A stretch of 64,000 nucleotides of DNA from Streptosporangium sandarakinum. Lineage in GTDB: Bacteria; Actinomycetota; Actinomycetes; Streptosporangiales; Streptosporangiaceae. The notes under the pieces were generated by a model, which worked only from the letters and a program-made list of their open reading frames with translations, was not told the origin of the DNA and did not search any database. Of the stretch, positions 63,127-64,000 are shown piece by piece; position 1 is the first letter of the stretch; the number at the start of each line of letters is the position of its first letter. A program made the translations under genes and the position numbers. The stretch is taken from positions 434,001 to 498,000 of the forward strand of contig NZ_JACCCO010000001.1 of NCBI RefSeq assembly GCF_013409935.1, read 5' to 3'.

Positions 63127-63755
63127 CCGGCCACACCCTGACCGCCGGGCCCGAGGCCCGGGTGCGGGCCGCGGTGGCGGCCGTGCCCGACCCGGAGCTG
63201 CGGGTGCTGTCCATCGGGGAGCTGGGCGTGCTGCGGGACGTGACGATCGGGCCCGGCGGCCGAGTGGTCGTCACGATCACGCCCACCTATCTCGGCTGCC
63301 CCGCGCTGGAGGTCATCCGGTCCGGCATCGCGGCGGCGGCGCGGGACGCGGGCTTCCCCGACGTCGAGATCGTCACCTCCCTCTCCCCGCCGTGGACGAC
63401 CGACTGGCTGGACGAGACCGCCCGCGCGAAGCTCGCCGCCACCGGCATCGCCCCGCCGCCCCCGGCGGGCGCGGCGGGTTCGGCGGGCGCGGCGGGTTCG
63501 GCGGGCGCGGCGGGTACGGCCTCCCGGACGGGTGCGGCTTTCCCCGAGGGTGCGGCGGAGGCGACCGGCGTCCCGCCCCGGGCCCGCGCGCTGCCGCTGC
63601 TCACCATCTCGCCGCGCCCGCCGTACCTCCCCGGCTGCCCGCGCTGCGGCGGGGCCGCGACCGAGGAGATCACCCGAGCCGGCGCCACGGCGTGCCGGTC
63701 GCTGTGGCGCTGCCGCGCCTGCGGCGAGCCGTTCGAGCACATGAAGGGCCACTGA
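63123..63755 (+). CDS. paaD: PaaD, epoxidase maturation protein (MIP18/DUF59 plus zinc ribbon)
   Basis: A 210-residue protein. The N-terminal DUF59 domain (VPDPELRVLSIGELGVLRDVTI, TPTYLGCPALEVI) and C-terminal zinc ribbon (CPRCGG and CRACGE) are typical of PaaD, which assists iron-sulfur assembly. Between them lies a low-complexity run of G-S-A-G-A-A repeats (residues ~115-140) that looks like a recent repeat expansion in the DNA (63470-63520). The start and stop overlap the neighbours. Confidence 0.88.
   Translation: MTGHTLTAGPEARVRAAVAAVPDPELRVLSIGELGVLRDVTIGPGGRVVVTITPTYLGCPALEVIRSGIAAAARDAGFPDVEIVTSLSPPWTTDWLDETARAKLAATGIAPPPPAGAAGSAGAAGSAGAAGTASRTGAAFPEGAAEATGVPPRARALPLLTISPRPPYLPGCPRCGGAATEEITRAGATACRSLWRCRACGEPFEHMKGH
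63472..63516 (+). repeat. Short in-frame repeat expansion in paaD
   Basis: Three to four copies of a GCGGGTTCGGCGGGC-type unit (15 bp) in frame, coding G-S-A-G-A repeats. Confidence 0.6.
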
Positions 63756-64000
63756 TGACGGCCACGACGACTCCGGCGGCCCCCGCGACCGCGGGATCCG
63801 GGACCTCCGCGGCGCCCGGGGCTCCCACGGCGCCGGGGACGGCGACGTCGGCCGCGACGGCCGGTGTCCCGGCCCGCGCCCGGCTGCGCTTCCACCGCCT
63901 GACCGTCACCGCCGTGGAGCCGGTCGCGGCCGACGGCAGCGCGGTGGCGGTGACGTTCGGCGTCCCCGCCGGGCTGCGCGGGACGTTCGCCTTCGTCCCC
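63755..64000 (+). CDS. paaE: PaaE, phenylacetyl-CoA epoxidase reductase (N-terminus, cut by window edge)
   Basis: Only the first 82 residues are visible. An Ala/Thr/Pro-rich tail of ~42 residues leads into ARLRFHRLTVTAVEPVAADGSAVAVTFGVPAGLRGTFAF, which matches the start of the FAD-binding reductase domain of PaaE (LTV..V.P...D..A..F.VP..LR..F.F). The ATG overlaps the paaD TGA. It should supply electrons from NADPH to PaaABC. Confidence 0.8.
   Translation, partial: MTATTTPAAPATAGSGTSAAPGAPTAPGTATSAATAGVPARARLRFHRLTVTAVEPVAADGSAVAVTFGVPAGLRGTFAFVP

Noticed and set aside
1..64000. CRISPR arrays, tRNA or rRNA genes, phage integrase or attachment sites
   Set aside because: No regularly spaced repeats of CRISPR type, no cloverleaf-like CCA-ended sequence and no integrase frame was found by eye.
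1..64000. Enediyne PKS core or modular PKS
   Set aside because: No ketosynthase, acyltransferase-domain or PPTase motifs were found; only the peripheral genes resemble enediyne pathways.

Overview
The window is very GC-rich, densely coded DNA with frequent GTG/TTG starts, 4-bp start/stop overlaps and strong third-position GC bias. This fits a filamentous actinomycete (Actinomadura/Nonomuraea/Streptomyces-like); the genus cannot be fixed by eye. Most of it is one natural-product biosynthetic gene cluster. The left edge cuts a gene and the right edge runs into a phenylacetate-type (paa) operon.

Layout. 1-4754 (minus): an operon for an asparagine-synthetase-like amidotransferase, a PrpF-type isomerase, an acyl-CoA-dehydrogenase-like oxidase and a cut dihydroorotase-like hydrolase, divergent from a CysK-like PLP enzyme and a methyltransferase (5518-7283). 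7442-10488 (minus): berberine-bridge-type FAD oxidase and a zinc-ribbon methyltransferase. 10735-12284 (minus): ECF42-type sigma factor with its DGPF-motif partner. 12766-14217 (plus): an ABC-type solute-binding protein with no signal peptide. 14517-19996: glycosyltransferase, E1-type PLP/[2Fe-2S] sugar 3-dehydrase, nucleotide-sugar dehydrogenase and UDP-glucuronate decarboxylase. 20248-29156 (minus): P450, exporter, membrane acyltransferase, sugar C-methyltransferase, sugar aminotransferase, N-methyltransferase and an AHSA1-like protein. 29561-37809: two flavin monooxygenases (HsaA-like, HpaB-like), MFS/LysR pair, PhyH dioxygenase and an SgcC4-like MIO tyrosine aminomutase. 38532-48398: a block of more generic genes (ECF41 sigma gene broken by a 937-bp IS5-type element, FAD oxidoreductase, hydrolase, FAD oxidase, LuxR/NB-ARC regulator, secreted hydrolase). 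48529-57657: second membrane acyltransferase, type II thioesterase, acyl-CoA dehydrogenase, cobalamin-type radical SAM enzyme, A-PCP didomain NRPS, arylamine N-acetyltransferase and HIT protein. 57654-64000: aryl-CoA ligase, tryptophan 2,3-dioxygenase and paaA-B (fused), paaC, paaD, paaE (cut).

How it may work together. The genes supply a beta-tyrosine-type unit (aminomutase plus HpaB hydroxylase), a pentose-derived C-methyl, N-methyl aminosugar (dehydrogenase, decarboxylase, dehydrase, C-MT, aminotransferase, N-MT, one glycosyltransferase), a carrier-bound amino acid changed by a radical SAM enzyme and a dehydrogenase, and possibly an aryl acid from tryptophan. A beta-tyrosine plus C-methyl aminopentose toolkit is known from 9-membered enediynes (C-1027, maduropeptin), but no enediyne or other PKS core lies in the window, so the product class is open.

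The most striking observation is non-coding. A 19-bp box (consensus near cCGCAayCnnnrAGATGCg) occurs 14 times, once before most cluster transcription units. It always points at its gene, and an nAnnnT -10-like hexamer follows about 36 nt after the GCA of the box. Copies precede the amidotransferase operon, the CysK-like gene, both sugar operons, the aminomutase, the NRPS, the aryl-CoA ligase and also paaA, but none lies in the 38.5-48.4 kb block. This looks like a cluster-wide class-II-type activator site whose regulon includes the phenylacetyl-CoA epoxidase genes.
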